A DNA stretch of 64,000 nucleotides from Tolypocladium sp. Sup5 PDA-1 (Eukaryota; Ascomycota; Sordariomycetes; Hypocreales; Ophiocordycipitaceae): contig JPHH03000006.1 in NCBI GenBank assembly GCA_000750105.3, forward strand, positions 909,456 to 973,455, given 5' to 3'. Below, in pieces: positions 1 to 12,763 of the stretch; within the stretch, counting starts at the first letter, position 1, and each line of letters opens with the position of its first letter. The position numbers were made by a program, and so were the translations under genes. The notes beneath the pieces are model-generated. The model ran no database searches and had not been told where the DNA came from. It saw nothing but the letters and a program-made list of their open reading frames with translations.

Positions 1-381
1 TGCCGTGCCATGCCACGCCGCGCATGGAGAAGGGCTGGCTTGTTTTCCTCTGCCGCCAAAAGCCAATCTCGACCTTGCAACCTCCGCATTCGGCCCTCGA
101 CAGCAGCGTGGCAGGCATCACCGAGGCCTCTTTCGTCCCGTATCACTGCTACCTGCTGCCCACCTATCGGCTCCTTCTTTGCGCGCCGGCGACACCGGCC
201 CTACCGCTCTCCATTACCCCGCCAAAGCGAGCTGCGAGTTGCGCGTGCCTCACCTCGTCTCACCTCGCTTCACCTCGGCCGCCTCTCGTCCGCTCCTGCT
301 TCCGCTTCGTCTCACCTACAACCCACCGCACATACGCACCCTCAGCGGCGGCCGAGGCTCCGCTGTAGCAACTGCCGGTGC
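1..381 (+). promoter_or_regulatory. 5' leader / promoter-proximal region of the Zn2Cys6 gene
   Basis: Pyrimidine-rich on the plus strand (roughly 230-320 is dominated by CTCGTCTCACC-like text), typical of fungal core promoters and 5' UTRs. The reading frame of the downstream gene stays open here back to an ATG at position 10, so a longer N-terminus cannot be excluded. That extension would be Arg/Ser/Pro-rich with no recognisable domain, so I treat it as untranslated. Confidence 0.4.
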
Positions 382-2800
382 ATGGACGGCTCTTCCATTG
401 TCGCCCGCGGAGGGGCTGCCTCAATGAGCCCGACCAGCCCTGCCAGCTCCCGCCATGGCAACGGCGGCCCCAAGCGCAAGAGGAGCAGCGGTGTGGGCGC
501 CGTCGAGAGCAGCCCCGGCAGCTTCATGGACGACGACCATGGCGAGCACGGCGACGACCACGACAAGAAGCGCCAGCCCGGCGTCAAGAGGGCGTGCAAC
601 GAATGCCGCCAGCAAAAGGTGAGTCACCAATCCGCCGTCCCAACCCCCTGGCGACGCGCTGCGGAAGCGTTCACGACGAGTCCAACTGCTGACCACTGGC
701 CTTGTTCAATTGCAACAGCTGCGCTGCGATGTCGTCCAGGAGCCCTTTCAGAGCTGCTCGCGGTGCAATCGCCTGAAGCTCGATTGCAAGATCGAGTCCA
801 ACTTCAAGCGCGTCGGCAAGCGATCCAAGCATGCTGAGATGGAGAAGGAGATCGAGCGCCTGCGCCGCAATGTGTCGCGCGCGCGCGCCCAAGGCTACGT
901 CGCCGACGAAGACGAAGAAGTCGACTCTCCCGTGGCACCGAGCACCGCAACCTACAGCCACACCCGCAACCCGTCCCTGATGGGCTCCGACGAGGCCGTG
1001 TCGTCGCTACTTCACCTCAAGAGGGGAGGGGCCTACAACGTGCAACAACACTACTCCCACGAGCTTGAGGGCGTCCGGCTGACCGACAGCAACGTCACCC
1101 ACCTGTTCAATGAGTTTTTCGCCTTCTATCATCCATTTCTCCCGTTCCTTAATCCCCAGCAGCCCCCCGACCAATACAAGCAGCAGCACCCTCTGCTCTT
1201 TTGGTCCATAATAGCGGTTGCCGCTCGTCGCTTCGCTCCCGCCGACTGCCCCAACCTGCTCGTCAACCTCTCAGGGCCCATGACGCGCTTCCTGTGGACC
1301 ACAATTGGCGAGGTACCGAGCAATTACCACGTCGTCAAGGCCATGTGTCTGCTGTGCACGTGGCCGCTGCCCACAAGCACCACCACGTCCGACCCTACCC
1401 ATATTCTGTGTGGTGTAATGATGAAGACTGCCACAGGAATCGGCTTGCATCGCCCAAATCACATCCGAGACTTCTCCAGGGTCTCCCTCGAGCTGAACAA
1501 GGAACAACTGCACGACCGTGTCACGACGTGGGCGGTCTGCAACATCGTGGCCCAGAATGTCGGGACAGGCTATGGCCAGCCGGCATCGAGCCTCTACGAC
1601 TGGACCCTCGCGCTCAGGCCCGGCGACGATCCGGCCCTGCACTTGTCTAGGGAACTGGAAGCCAGACTCCAGATTGAGCGATTCTGCGATAAGGTCTCCA
1701 AGGAGATGTACAGCAATGCCAGCGATCCGCGAGGCGTCGCTGGTGACGAGCATCGCGCTATGCTAATGAGGGTCTACCGTCGAGACTACGGAGAAATGCA
1801 AGCATCTGTACTGTCTCAGCAGCTTGGGCCGATAGTGAACCTGCACTTGCGTGCTGCGGCGCTGCACATGCGACTGGCAGGTTTCTTCGACTCGAGCAAG
1901 ACACCCGGGTACATGGACGATCTGATGGGCCTCTGGCGGGCGGCCACGAGCTTCCTTGACGAGCTCCTAGAGGTGGACAAGGTAACGTCTCCGCGCGACA
2001 CGTTCGGCGGGAGCATTCTCAAACACGCCACAAACTACGTGCAGCAGATGCTGGTTGCGGCGGCTTTTACTCTGCTCAAGCTGATGAGGTCCTTCTTCTG
2101 CAAGACAATTGACTTTGACCGAGGCCGCAGTCTTTTCCACCACTCGATTCGAGCCATCCGGGCCACGAGCGTTGTCAACAACGACTTGCAGAGCCGGTTG
2201 GCCGAGCTGATGGTGCAGATGTGGCAAGGGGGCCGCCTCGACAGCCGGATTAATGCCTATAACCACGATGAGGACTCGTCCATCCCGGTGGACGACAGTC
2301 TGCAGTTGAAAGTGCGCTGCCGGCATAGCATGAGTCTTGTATTTGACTCTGTGTGGCGATGGAGGGAGGAGTATCAGGCGCAAGGAAGAGGTTCGTTGGA
2401 GAGTGAGTCTCCACTCACCCCCCTCCCCTTGATCCATCCCCCTGCGGTCGATTTAGGCCTGTTGCATCTGTTTGGCAACTAACATGTTTCACCAGACACG
2501 AAACATCCGACAAATCCGGATTCCGCAACCGAGTCCTCGGCATCGTCTCAGCTTGATAGCACGCTGATGCCGCCGTCCAATGTCCCTCCCACCTCCAATA
2601 GCCTGCTGAGCATGAATGGCACGCTAACACCAGGCGCTACGGGACTCTCGGCCGTTGCGTCAGGTCCCAACAGCATGATAGGAGGGGGCATGACTTACGG
2701 AGACACGAACTTTGACTTTTTCGATCCCCAGAATTGGATGTTGGACGGCCTGGTCGACTTTAGCTACGCCTACAATGTGCCCCCGCTCGAAGGAGCCTAG
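382..2800 (+). CDS. Zn2Cys6 (fungal binuclear cluster) transcription factor
   Basis: Modelled as join(382..618, 719..2402, 2496..2800), 741 aa. Introns of 100 and 93 bp have GTGAGT donors and CAACAG / CACCAG acceptors. The zinc cluster is C-x2-C-x6-C-x9-C-x2-C-x6-C at residues 72-102 (CNEC...LRC...SC-SRC...LDC); intron 1 falls inside it, between Lys79 and Leu80. A basic stretch and short coiled coil (AEMEKEIERLRR) follow, the usual linker/dimerisation layout, then a long middle homology region and a C-terminal acidic/aromatic tail (NFDFFDPQNWMLDGLVDF) resembling an activation domain. The spacing and linker resemble the Leu3/War1/PrtT group of nuclear regulators, but I cannot assign an orthologue or target pathway. 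Start chosen at ATG 382. The next plus-strand gene is 10 kb away, so the targets cannot be inferred from neighbours. Confidence 0.9.
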
Positions 2801-3973
2801 GGCGCCTACTTTTGGGAGCCTAGGGCGCTTACTTTTGGGAAGAGTAGCCCAGAAACGGCATGTCTGGACTAGAATGACGCGACGTTCTTGTCTTTTATTT
2901 CTCTCTTGTTGGATACCCTCTTGCAGTTGGGGGCTTCCTCTTGCTTGATTTCTGCATGGCTGGATGACAGGACACCCGCAACAGGTTGGGGCCGAACAGA
3001 CCGGTCCGGAGCTTGCTTGCAGTGGGATGGGCAGCAGGCATAGAGGCTCTTTTGATATCCCACTTCCGACACGCCCACGGGCGAGAGGGTATGTCTGTCT
3101 CTCCCTGCCAGCGTGATGTTGCAACATTGTTTTCGATATAGCATTTGGACGGGGGCTTGAGATTGGATGGCGCGAGACGGCCTCCTCTGGTAGCGATAGA
3201 GCCGCGAGAGGAACGCCCACTGCGCCATAGGCCCCCGAAAGTTTGTTCGTAGCCTCGCTGAGAGAGATGATGCTAGGGGTGACGCGCACTCCTGAGGTTT
3301 GATGGGGGAAAGTTGGTGTTTTAGGCTTTAATAGCAGTGCCACGAAATATTATGTACTACTCAATGTTTAATGACTGCCATCCTCTTGGTCTGGCTCGCT
3401 CGCTCTCCTCGTTGCCGCCTGGACACCTTGACGGATTGTTTGCTTCTAATTGCAGAGTCTCCATCCGGCGTCGAGGGACCGTCGTCTGATGCGACGGGAG
3501 CTGGTTATCAACTCCGCGCCAACTCGGTCACACAGCATCCACGACGTCCCCATCCAGCACTCGCCGGACAGTCTGACGCCAGGAACAATGTATCGGTACA
3601 TTGATCTCGATATACGACGCGTACCTGCGTTTATCTGCAGCCCGCGGGCCGCGCTGCAAGGCAACGGAACGAACGAACCGTTGTGCGTCCCGCCGCATGT
3701 GGCCTCGACCGCGTTTCGGCCGCCAATATTTCCTTCTCCTGCTTCTTCTTCTTTTCTACGCGTGTTTCGGACCCGTCTGGGGGGCCACGTTGGTTTCGAG
3801 GCGAGACCGCCTTGCTCAGCTCTTATGTACGGGGGCGGCGCGGGGGCGGGCTCAGCTGAGTGCACAAGCAAGCAACACCAGCCTCATCCGGCGGCAGCTT
3901 TCGTCTGCATGCGGGGATGAGAAAAAAACCCGACTGTCGGCCGGATCGAGAGAGGGACTCTAGTTCGTTGGAA

Positions 3974-3987
3974 GGGGGGGGGGGGGG
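3974..3987 (+). repeat. Poly-G run (14 G)
   Basis: Homopolymer tract of 14 G in non-coding sequence; likely length-variable and prone to sequencing error. Confidence 0.9.
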
Positions 3988-5032
3988 CTTTTGGAAACAC
4001 CCGAGAAGGGAGGGAGTGGGCTGCGAAAGTTGGCGATGGCGTCGTTTGCCTTGCCGCCGCGTTACGCAGGAACCCGCTGAGGCGGACAGGACAGCCTCGA
4101 CCACGCAAGGGGCAGGCCTCAGGAACCCGAAACTCCTGGCTTCCAACAGTGGCTCGTTGGCCTGATGTCCCCCTTCCCGCCGAGTTTTGTTGGCCAAGAG
4201 AATAGCAGGTCTCGTCCCATTTCTTCCCTGCTACCTGGGCGGCTCTGCTCTCGATCTGACGCTGTTAGTCTTGCCAACAAGAAGCACAGCTCACGGCACG
4301 GGACGAACGACGGGGCGAGCCGCCTTCTTCGGCGACGCTCTCTGCCAACGCCCAACCCACACACACGGCGCACACTCGCACACACACGCTCACACGACCG
4401 CATGTTTGGGTCACGATGACAGGACAAATGGGTCGTGGCATTGCTGCCTCGGCGGTTGAATGGCGGTGCGCGGGTCGCGCGCTTCGGCCGGCCTTGGGTC
4501 TCGATGTGTGGTCGCCGTGGCGAAGGTGGTTAAAAGTCCCAAAACACAGGCCCGGCGGGTGCGTGCGGGAAATCAGGGGTTTATAGCGAGTACAAGTAGT
4601 ATAGCGTCCTACAGAGCCAAGGAAATCAGCCTAGATGAGGCATTCCGACTCCTGTTTCTTCCCCTCTCGCGGAGTCGTGCCTGGGCGGTGCCAGTGAGAA
4701 AGCCTCTCCCGAGCCACGACGGCATGCCAGACTTGGACAGATCGGGACGGGGGCCTCGAGGATGGACTAGGAACGACAGATCGATCGCGCCTGTATTTGG
4801 AATGCCGACGGATCACAAGGCACGTCGTAGGCGGCACTGCATCACGCCGACTCGAGACGGCGCCTCCACCTACAGCTCGACCTGCAGTGCCTTGGGCGCC
4901 AGAAAATCGGACCAAGAACGCCACTCACGTCCCTCTCAAAGCTCTGAAGCCGGACGATACGGACACGCAGCGTGGAAGGGCACGAGGGGGCCAAGAAAAG
5001 GGGGGGCATCGGGCTCGAACCAACAGCGTGCG

Positions 5033-5040
<8 letters not shown>

Positions 5041-5069
<29 letters not shown>
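5041..5069 (+). repeat. (CA)n microsatellite
   Basis: About 14 uninterrupted CA units in non-coding sequence. A degenerate CACA-rich stretch also occurs near 4358-4396. Confidence 0.95.
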
Positions 5070-5073
<4 letters not shown>

Positions 5074-8000
5074 GCAGCTCTAAGCTCCTGCAAATCCTGC
5101 TCCCCCTGGTGGCTGCGGCCCAGCAACCAACCGACCAGGGCCTTGCAATTCGCTCACAATGGCACCCTTCGGTGTTTTCATCATAACCATCTCAAAGTTG
5201 CTGAAGCATTCCACTTGATCGTGCAAGATCGACGACAGGAAAATGTGGCACACAAAGGCACGATCCCAGGCGCGCCCCTTGCTTTGAAACCTGGCCATGG
5301 ACGCAATATGCAATAGCAGTCAGGAGGCAAGGCCTTGACAGGAGCCTAGGAGGCCTCGAGCGAGAGGGGGGGCGTGTGTGTCCATCTCCGTCAAGTCTCC
5401 TAAATCACGGCAAATCGCATCTGGGGTCCGAAGGATGCCCCCTCCTTCTCCCGTGCTGGGATGCTCGCTGCACCGCCACCAGACGCTCCGTGCCATCCAG
5501 GAAGGCAGTTTGACAGGACGAGAGGGACCCTGCGCGGCATGGATCTGGCTCGTCACAGTGCTTTGCTTGCATGACCACGATGAAGCGTGACAGCCATGGA
5601 GTATGCAGAGTACTGGGACAAGCAGGTGAGCTAAGTGTTTCGTGGGGTTGTTCATCACCATGAGACTCCACGCGGCCGATGGTGAGAGGCTTCCATATCC
5701 CCGGGTTGGCTCGGTGGTCCTCATCCTGGCGACGCTATTGGCGATGGGGGTACGACTCTTGCCCACCTGGGGCGAGACCGGTGTCAAAAGGACCACGAAA
5801 AGGCCGTGGACGGAATGGTTTAATGTGCAGAGGAGGAAGAGGGGGCATGTCACCCCATGGGGAGGGGAGACCAGGCAGATCCATTGTCCTTTGAGGCGGA
5901 ACGGCCGCGGGTGACCCGGACGTCGAGTCTACAACCCCGTTGAACAGCAGCCCAGCCTGGAGTTTGGTAAATTGTACTCGCGGCGACCGACTCTACCATC
6001 CTGACAAGCTCCACATCCATCTTCCTGTTTCATAAGGGGCTTGAAAGGGTGGCTGTCATTGGGGCTGACAGACAAGCTCTGGAGGGCGTTGCGGGACTGT
6101 TGGTCAGGCCTCTGCAAATGGCATCCAGGACAGGGGCTTGCCGGAGAGAAATCTCGACAGCCCGAGGCTCTCATCGTCGGCCTGCCACCCGATGCGGTTG
6201 TATGGTCCAGAATTGTCAGGCCTTCTGTTCTGCCGAGGGATGCTTGCGGATAGGGGGCGTGGGAAGGCAGGTGCCATCCGATCTCGACAGTGTTGGCCGT
6301 GATGACGGGGCCGGCGCATGGCGATGAACAGGCACGGAGCAAGGCGCGGTATGTCCACGGGGTAGCCAACCGCAATGCTAAGCATAGACCAGCTGGCTGA
6401 CGGACAGACCAACGATCAGGCCAGGGCGCGAGCACGGCTTTGAACCCAAGCGTTGGTTAGCATCAGCCGCTGGCAGTCCCACGGCTTAACGCCGTGGATC
6501 TCTTGCCGGCGGTGTCTGTATATCTCATCAGCGCCGACCTGTCGACGACTCGGCTGTACCAACATGAACGCCAAGTTTCTGTACAGGTACATCGCAGCGC
6601 GGCCTCTCTTTTTCGCCGTAGTGTGAGGGGGCTTATGCGGATGCGCAGAGATGAGAAGCGAAACATGCGGTGCTGGCTCGGCGTCAGAGGACCCAAGTAT
6701 TCGGTAGCGCCCGGTTTGCATGAAGAAACGAGCCAACGAAAGCACAGAGGTGCCGCAAACGAGGAGAGGAAAGCAGTGTTGGTCGCTCGCGGCTACTTTC
6801 GCGATTCGCAGACGCGACGGGCTGTCTCGAAGGCGCGGTGATGAGTGCATGGGGGGGAGGGTGAGGGGCCGAAGATGCCTGCGACCTGGGCGCTTAGATG
6901 TGAACTGTCCACGCTTCTGGTGGTCTGCAGGTCACTCCGCATTGAGCGAGAGGCGAAGAAAAGCGAGGAACTGGCTCTCCAACGACATGATGGTACGACG
7001 TGACGGGGAAGATGATAGCCGCGACAGGGCGACCCTTTGCGCCCTGGGCGGCATGCGGTGGAGGTAGTTGGCCGTCGACATCGCGGCCGCGGCTGAGCAC
7101 CCAACGGCGGTCGCATATGGAAAGGCCAGGAATTTCCAGAACGACCATCGAGGCTGTGAGGTGGCACAGCGCAAGGCTGCCTTGAAAGGGGGAAGCGGGC
7201 TTGTGGCTGATGTCCAGGGCCACGGCAATTGACAGGCTGCAGGAACCCATTTACGCCCCCTAGCCGCCTCCGTGAGCTGCAAGAACGAGATGGGCTCGTG
7301 ACGGCGGGAGGCGAGACAAGCCACGCTGTCCGTAGGGCTCGGGATGCTTCGATCCATCTGCCCATCTGATCGATAACGTCGAAACGGGAGGGGGGCCGAA
7401 CGCGGGGGCGGCGGCCGCGGCGGGCGATGGCGGGCGGGCGGCACACTCCATGATCCATTCATCATCATACGCCCAACAAGAGACACGCATCACGCCGTTG
7501 CAGCAGCCGAAGGTTGCAAGGCGAGGCAGAGCAATTTGTGTTGGTCGAGTTGTTGGTCTTGCGAGGAGGGAGCAGCAACGGCGGAGTTGGAGGGGATGTG
7601 AACTGGTTGCAGTATGTGTTGGCCGTGCAGCTCGCTTGCACATGCGTCGGTATCCAATGGCAGCACAGTTTCTGGCGGGTAGACGCGCGCGTAAGGATTC
7701 TCGTTGGGGGTTAGTGCGTCGCCCGGAGCATGCGCCTATTGGAGGGACAGGGGTCTCGGAGGCAGGTGTTGCAACCGTTTTGAGGGGGCGTGTGCGGCGC
7801 CAGGCCAATGACAACGCTGCTGGCCCCGGCTAGCGCGTCCCGACGGTTCGGTTCGCCCCGGTCGGCTCGACGTCGCACTTGCCCATGAGTGGCCACACGC
7901 GGGGCCGCATTCTCGTTCGTTCGCAAACTGACCGTCGAGGCGCATGCCTCGTCGCCCTGCCCCTCCCTCCCTCCTCGCTCTGGCCTGCTTTGCGACTTTG

Positions 8001-10239
8001 CATCCTTGTAGCAGCCGGGTCCTCGACAAGCCGCTCCCCGGTGTTTGCTCGTTGTCGCCGTTGCCGTGGCGGCCGTATGTAGTATGCACTGTACGGATCG
8101 GATCGCCTGATGTGATGTGATGCTCTGACTCGACCGGCCAGACCAGGCCTGGTCTGCCTTCTTCTCTCGGCGTCTTACTGCCTCGTTTGAGTGGGGGAGT
8201 CGAGCCTCGGTGAAACTGTCGCAACATCGCCTCCCCCGCCATGGCCATGGCGCAGTCCGTCCGGCTGTCACTCATCGCCTGGCGGCGATCATGACCCTGG
8301 GGGGCCTAAGATTTGCTTGGGGCACAGACTCCAGGAACTATCCAAGTGATACCAGATTTCGACGGGCCTGGGACGGGCTCAATAACGGCAGCACCCCATG
8401 ATTTCCCTTCTTGCATGGTCTGGTTCGCACCAGGGGCATGCCACAATCGGGGGTGCGGAGGCGTCGTCAGTCAGTTATCGGCCATCGGCTCCAGGGACAT
8501 CATATCAGGGCTGAACCGGGGGTTGAATGGATCAGGGACGCGTTGACAGCCAACAGCACGGCGACAGAGGCGGCATTTGGCGCAAGAGCCGTGCGCTTGA
8601 TGAGTACTGTGCGTACATAGACAGACAGGCGCAATACATTGTCATTGCATTGTGCGCTGAATAGGTAGGTATCCGCACCGCGCAGAGAATGAGGATGGTG
8701 ATAGGGCGAGGCGAAGGCCCGACAGGTTGGAGATTGGTTGCCAATATGGTCTTTGCATGCGGGCGCGGGCGCGGGCAAGCCTTCGGCGTTATGGGATCCA
8801 TTGGACCGATGCCCGTGCTTGGAGAACTTTTTTTTGTTTTTTTACTCGTTCCTTGAAAGCAGCCTCTCCTATTCTCATCAGTTCCTATAAGCAGGAATGA
8901 GCAACGGCAGCATTGTTGGTGTGTTCCACGACTCCAGCGGGCTCCAGCCTCTCCAGCCTGCCGTACTTTGTGGCATCGTCATGGCGCAGGGCTGGGCCAT
9001 CTCCGCAGGCTCCAGGGACGAGATGCAGGCTCTCACCTCGCACGAGGGTGGAACTTTGTCGGTGGTGCCGCATCTGTCCTGCATGACCAGTCCACTGTGC
9101 CACCAGGCGTTGCGCCGGGTTAGGCTGTCAGTCGGTACTCTGCATTTGCCTGTCTGAGAGCGCCGTCGTCGTCGCATTCGCCCGACATGCCTGTCTTTTC
9201 TCCCATCTCAGCCTTGTCGCACACGATGCTCCCGTCTCAGTCCGACGGGGATGGGGACGGGGATGAGTGCTGGTGACGAGGCCAAGAAGCCACGACGTCA
9301 CAAACGACCTTGGAGAGGCCGCATCCGAAGCACTCGGACACTCCCTTTATCGACCCTTGTGAAGTATACCTTGAAACGACGGAAGTTATCAAGGTTGGTT
9401 GCGATCCAGCTTGTCGGGTACCGGGCTGGTACCACCGCCCACCCAACACGTGTGCGCGCTTCGCCAGCGGCGTGGTAGCATACGGGGCAATGCGCCCAGC
9501 AGCGCCGTACTCCTAGGTGCGTATACGAAGTAGGCAAAGGTGCGGCGAGGAATGGGTAATGGCCGGATGGGAATGGAGGGCCGGAGGGCCGTCTCGTCTC
9601 ATCGCCGCCTCACATGGCATTGCATGAGAGAGGCACAGCCCAGGCAGGCTGGCAGGACCTTTGGCTGTGCACAACAGCGCGCCTCTTTGGACCCCAATGG
9701 CACGCAGCCGGCCGCCTCGCATGCGGTGCCTAGAGCCTGTACACACTTGGTAGGGAGGCAAGTTAAAAGTGCGTGCGTGTGTCGACGACATCCTGAGTCC
9801 TGACACATGCTCATGCCCTGATGGCGGTCGGACATGAAGCGTGGATGGAGGCTCATGCGAGGCGCGACTGCTAACGGGCCGCTGATACCTCGTCACCCGT
9901 ATCAAGCGACTCCGGGGCTGACGCAGACGGGGGACCCAGCGAGGGAATGGGTGGGCGATGGGTGCAGTGCATGGATGAATGAATGGGGATGCGTACCTAC
10001 GAGTACGGGGACTGATTGGGAGATGGCATCATTGAATGAATCGACTCATGGAGTCATGAATGAACGGATTGGCCTGGGGGCCGCTACTGCGGACAATAGC
10101 TGTGCGACAATAACAGGCTAACAGCCATTTCCATACTGTGCAGACTGGCGGCGAGGCACGGAGCACTGCGGGAACCGGCCGCGGCAGGTGCGACTTGGAT
10201 TGGCAAATTAGTCGGAGGTTGCCCACTTCGGCCGAGGGT

Positions 10240-12763
10240 GCAGTGCGCTTTCCTTGGTCCCTGCCCGCGCCTGCTCCACCGCCAGCCAGTACAAGCCTGG
10301 GCTGTGACTGCGCCCGTGCCCGCTCGCCGCCGAGATCTCGCATCCATTTTGGCTCGCTCACCAATCCTCTGCCTCACCCAATGATCCCATGCCTTTTTCC
10401 AAAACATCCCACGTACCTTCGCTTCTCGATGGAGCACGGAGTACGGCACCCTCTCGCGCGACTCTTTCTCGCAGGTTTCGCAGCCTGCCTGCCTGACTCT
10501 CCACCCAGCCCTCCGTCTCTCGCCGTATATCGCGCCTCGGGGCCTCGCCTGGGCCGAGTCAACTCGCGGGCTCCTCCTCCGCCGCCTGCGGCCAACCGAT
10601 AATCGCGGCAGCCCTCCATCTCTCGTCAACGGCCGTGGCCCATCCCCGGCCTGTACCTTTTGTGGGTGCCCCTACTCTGCAATCTAAGTTCCGCTTTGTT
10701 TTGGCCTCTCGTCCCTGTGACGGATGCCTTCATGTCCCTCGTTGATGAGCGTTGCCATTGCCTTTGCCTTTGCCATTGCACGCTCCCCCCGTCTCGTCAA
10801 CCCGTGCCCTCTTCCCCGTACCTGACCCAGGCTCTCGTCTTGTGTTCCTCTACGCGCTTCGAGCAGCACAGTACGGATACGGCCTCTACTGGGCATGGCA
10901 CATTCACAGAGGGAGAGACACAGGCAAACACGCCTCGTCCAGCCTTCCGCCGCTAGCTCGGCCCTAAACCCCGATGGGGCGATACCCTTTGTCCCCATTC
11001 ATTCCATCACCTCTGCGGAGTAGACAGAGCATCAGCCATCACCAATATCCACCGTCTCCGCCGCCGCGCCGCCCAGCTAGAGCACATGGCCGTTTCTTCG
11101 CTTCGCCAATGCCTATTGTCATCTTAAAAGGTCCGCTACCCAGTGGCAGTGGCCTCGGGCGCAGCGAGGCTAAGGCGATACTTACGAGGATTAGTGCTGA
11201 ACCCCAATTGTCAAGCTCGGGATATCCGATCCAAACGGAACCAATCCCAGCAGCCTTGCGCCAGAGGTACGAACGAGTACGAGTCCCCTTGGACCCTTGG
11301 GCACCCCCTCCTGCTCTCTGTCGCTCCCGAGTCCCGTCCCTGCGGTGTGCCTGAAAGGCCAAGCGTCTGTCCTGCCAGCGGCTCTGCGCTTGCTTCGCCC
11401 GTCTCTCGATCTGGGACAATGAGTTAATCAGCATGCCATCCCCACCATCGTGTTAAGCCTCTCTTGTGCGTATGTGAACCTGCTTGCACTACGGACTAGG
11501 AGCAGCTGAATCTGCGGAGACGCCGTATGTGTGACGGGAGCAGAGGTCGCCAAGTGGACCGTCTGCTCAACTCTAATGTTCTAATTGTCTGGCTTAGGCT
11601 GTCTTCGTCGACCGGCCAGATCGCATCGCACCGAATCTCACCCGATGACTGCCATACCTTGCGCGTACGTACCACGCCTGGCCACGTCTGGAACTTCGTG
11701 ACGGATGGGCCTCAAGCTGCCCCCGACTCACCTCGCTCGCATCCATTCTCTCCGCCACTGTCTCCCACACGCTCTCTGGCTCTCACTCTCTCGCGCTCCC
11801 TTTCGTCTACCGAAGCCACGAATACTCGCACCACAACCGCTCACGCGCAGACGAACTCGCACCTCACCTTCAACGTACACCCCCCTCCTCGTCGTCCTGA
11901 CCCCTGGTCGCCCCCATACCCACCCCATCTGTGGTCTAACTGTCTTAGGACCCCCCCATTGCGCAGCAACAGGTCGGCGGCTATCCGCATGCACGACAGG
12001 ACCGTACCGTGTACCTACTGTGCGAGAGAGCCGGCCATTGCCATCACGTCTCCCGTTTGTCCTGCCCTGCCATGCCCTACCCTGCCATGGCCCTACCCCC
12101 CCGGGGCATTGGGGCTCAACCCACCCCCCATACCCCACCCCCCGGTCAAAGATCCCTGCACGGGTCCCCCAGCAAGACGTGACTAGACACAATGTCGAGG
12201 TACTTCGAGGTTTCCCGCGGACGGTACGGTCTTGTCCACCGGCTTCCCTGCACCTACAAGAGCCTGGGTTGATCAGCACCGCTCTCAACTCGAGCCGCAC
12301 ATCTATACAAGTACAAAGAGGTCGGACCATCTGCATCCCTCGCAAGGCTCTCTTCCTCAATCCTCTTGCTTTCTTCATCTCCCCACCAGGCCCAACTTTG
12401 ACCTTTGCTGGCTTAGACACGGCCGCGACCACGGAAGGCTGATTCTTCGTTGGCGGCTCTTCTCGCCTGTGTTACCGTCCACCCAGTGTCTGCCTCGCAT
12501 TCTTACCCTGCCCTGTTCCCGCAGCCTTTTTTGTTCCGGCTCCAACTACATATAGACACCAGTCGGAATACCTACAGGACTCGTGCCGCAGAACACTTAT
12601 TGCTCTGCTGCCCCTGGCGTCACTTCCTGGTCTCGTCATATCGAACCTCCCGGCACTCCCTCGCCTCGCGCCTTGACAGCCGCTGCAAGTGTATGCCGCC
12701 TCGACCAACACGATTTTCAAGACCCGGATGCCCACACAACCACTTCGTGGGGCCCACCTAATC
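10240..12763 (+). promoter_or_regulatory. Probable promoter and long, uORF-rich 5' leader of the 12764 gene
   Basis: The plus strand shows repeated CT-rich blocks (for example 10440-10560, 11740-11810, 12470-12540) and numerous short ORFs starting with ATG before the presumed start codon. Fungal developmental regulators often have kilobase-long leaders of this kind. This is inference: no transcription start can be read from the sequence. Confidence 0.35.

Larger units (their letters stand above)
2801..12763. other. Gene-poor interval of about 10 kb
   Basis: No ORF here has the features of a real gene (no domain, no credible splice chain, mostly Arg/Ser/Pro-rich translations). The first few hundred bases are presumably the 3' UTR of the Zn2Cys6 gene. 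From about 10240 to 12760 the plus strand is pyrimidine-rich with many short upstream ORFs, consistent with a promoter and long 5' leader for the 12764 gene. Simple repeats occur at 3974-3987 and 5041-5069. I saw no terminal inverted repeats or transposase remnants. Confidence 0.55.

Noticed and set aside
5008..5030. tRNA B-box-like string (GGTTCGAGCCC on the minus strand)
   Set aside because: The upstream part of a tRNA would fall in the CA microsatellite; no A box, acceptor or anticodon stem can be formed.
11527..12442. Overlapping 219- and 245-codon plus-strand frames upstream of the 12764 gene
   Set aside because: Both are Pro/His/Ser/Thr-rich because the strand is pyrimidine-rich; they fit a leader with uORFs better than a protein gene.
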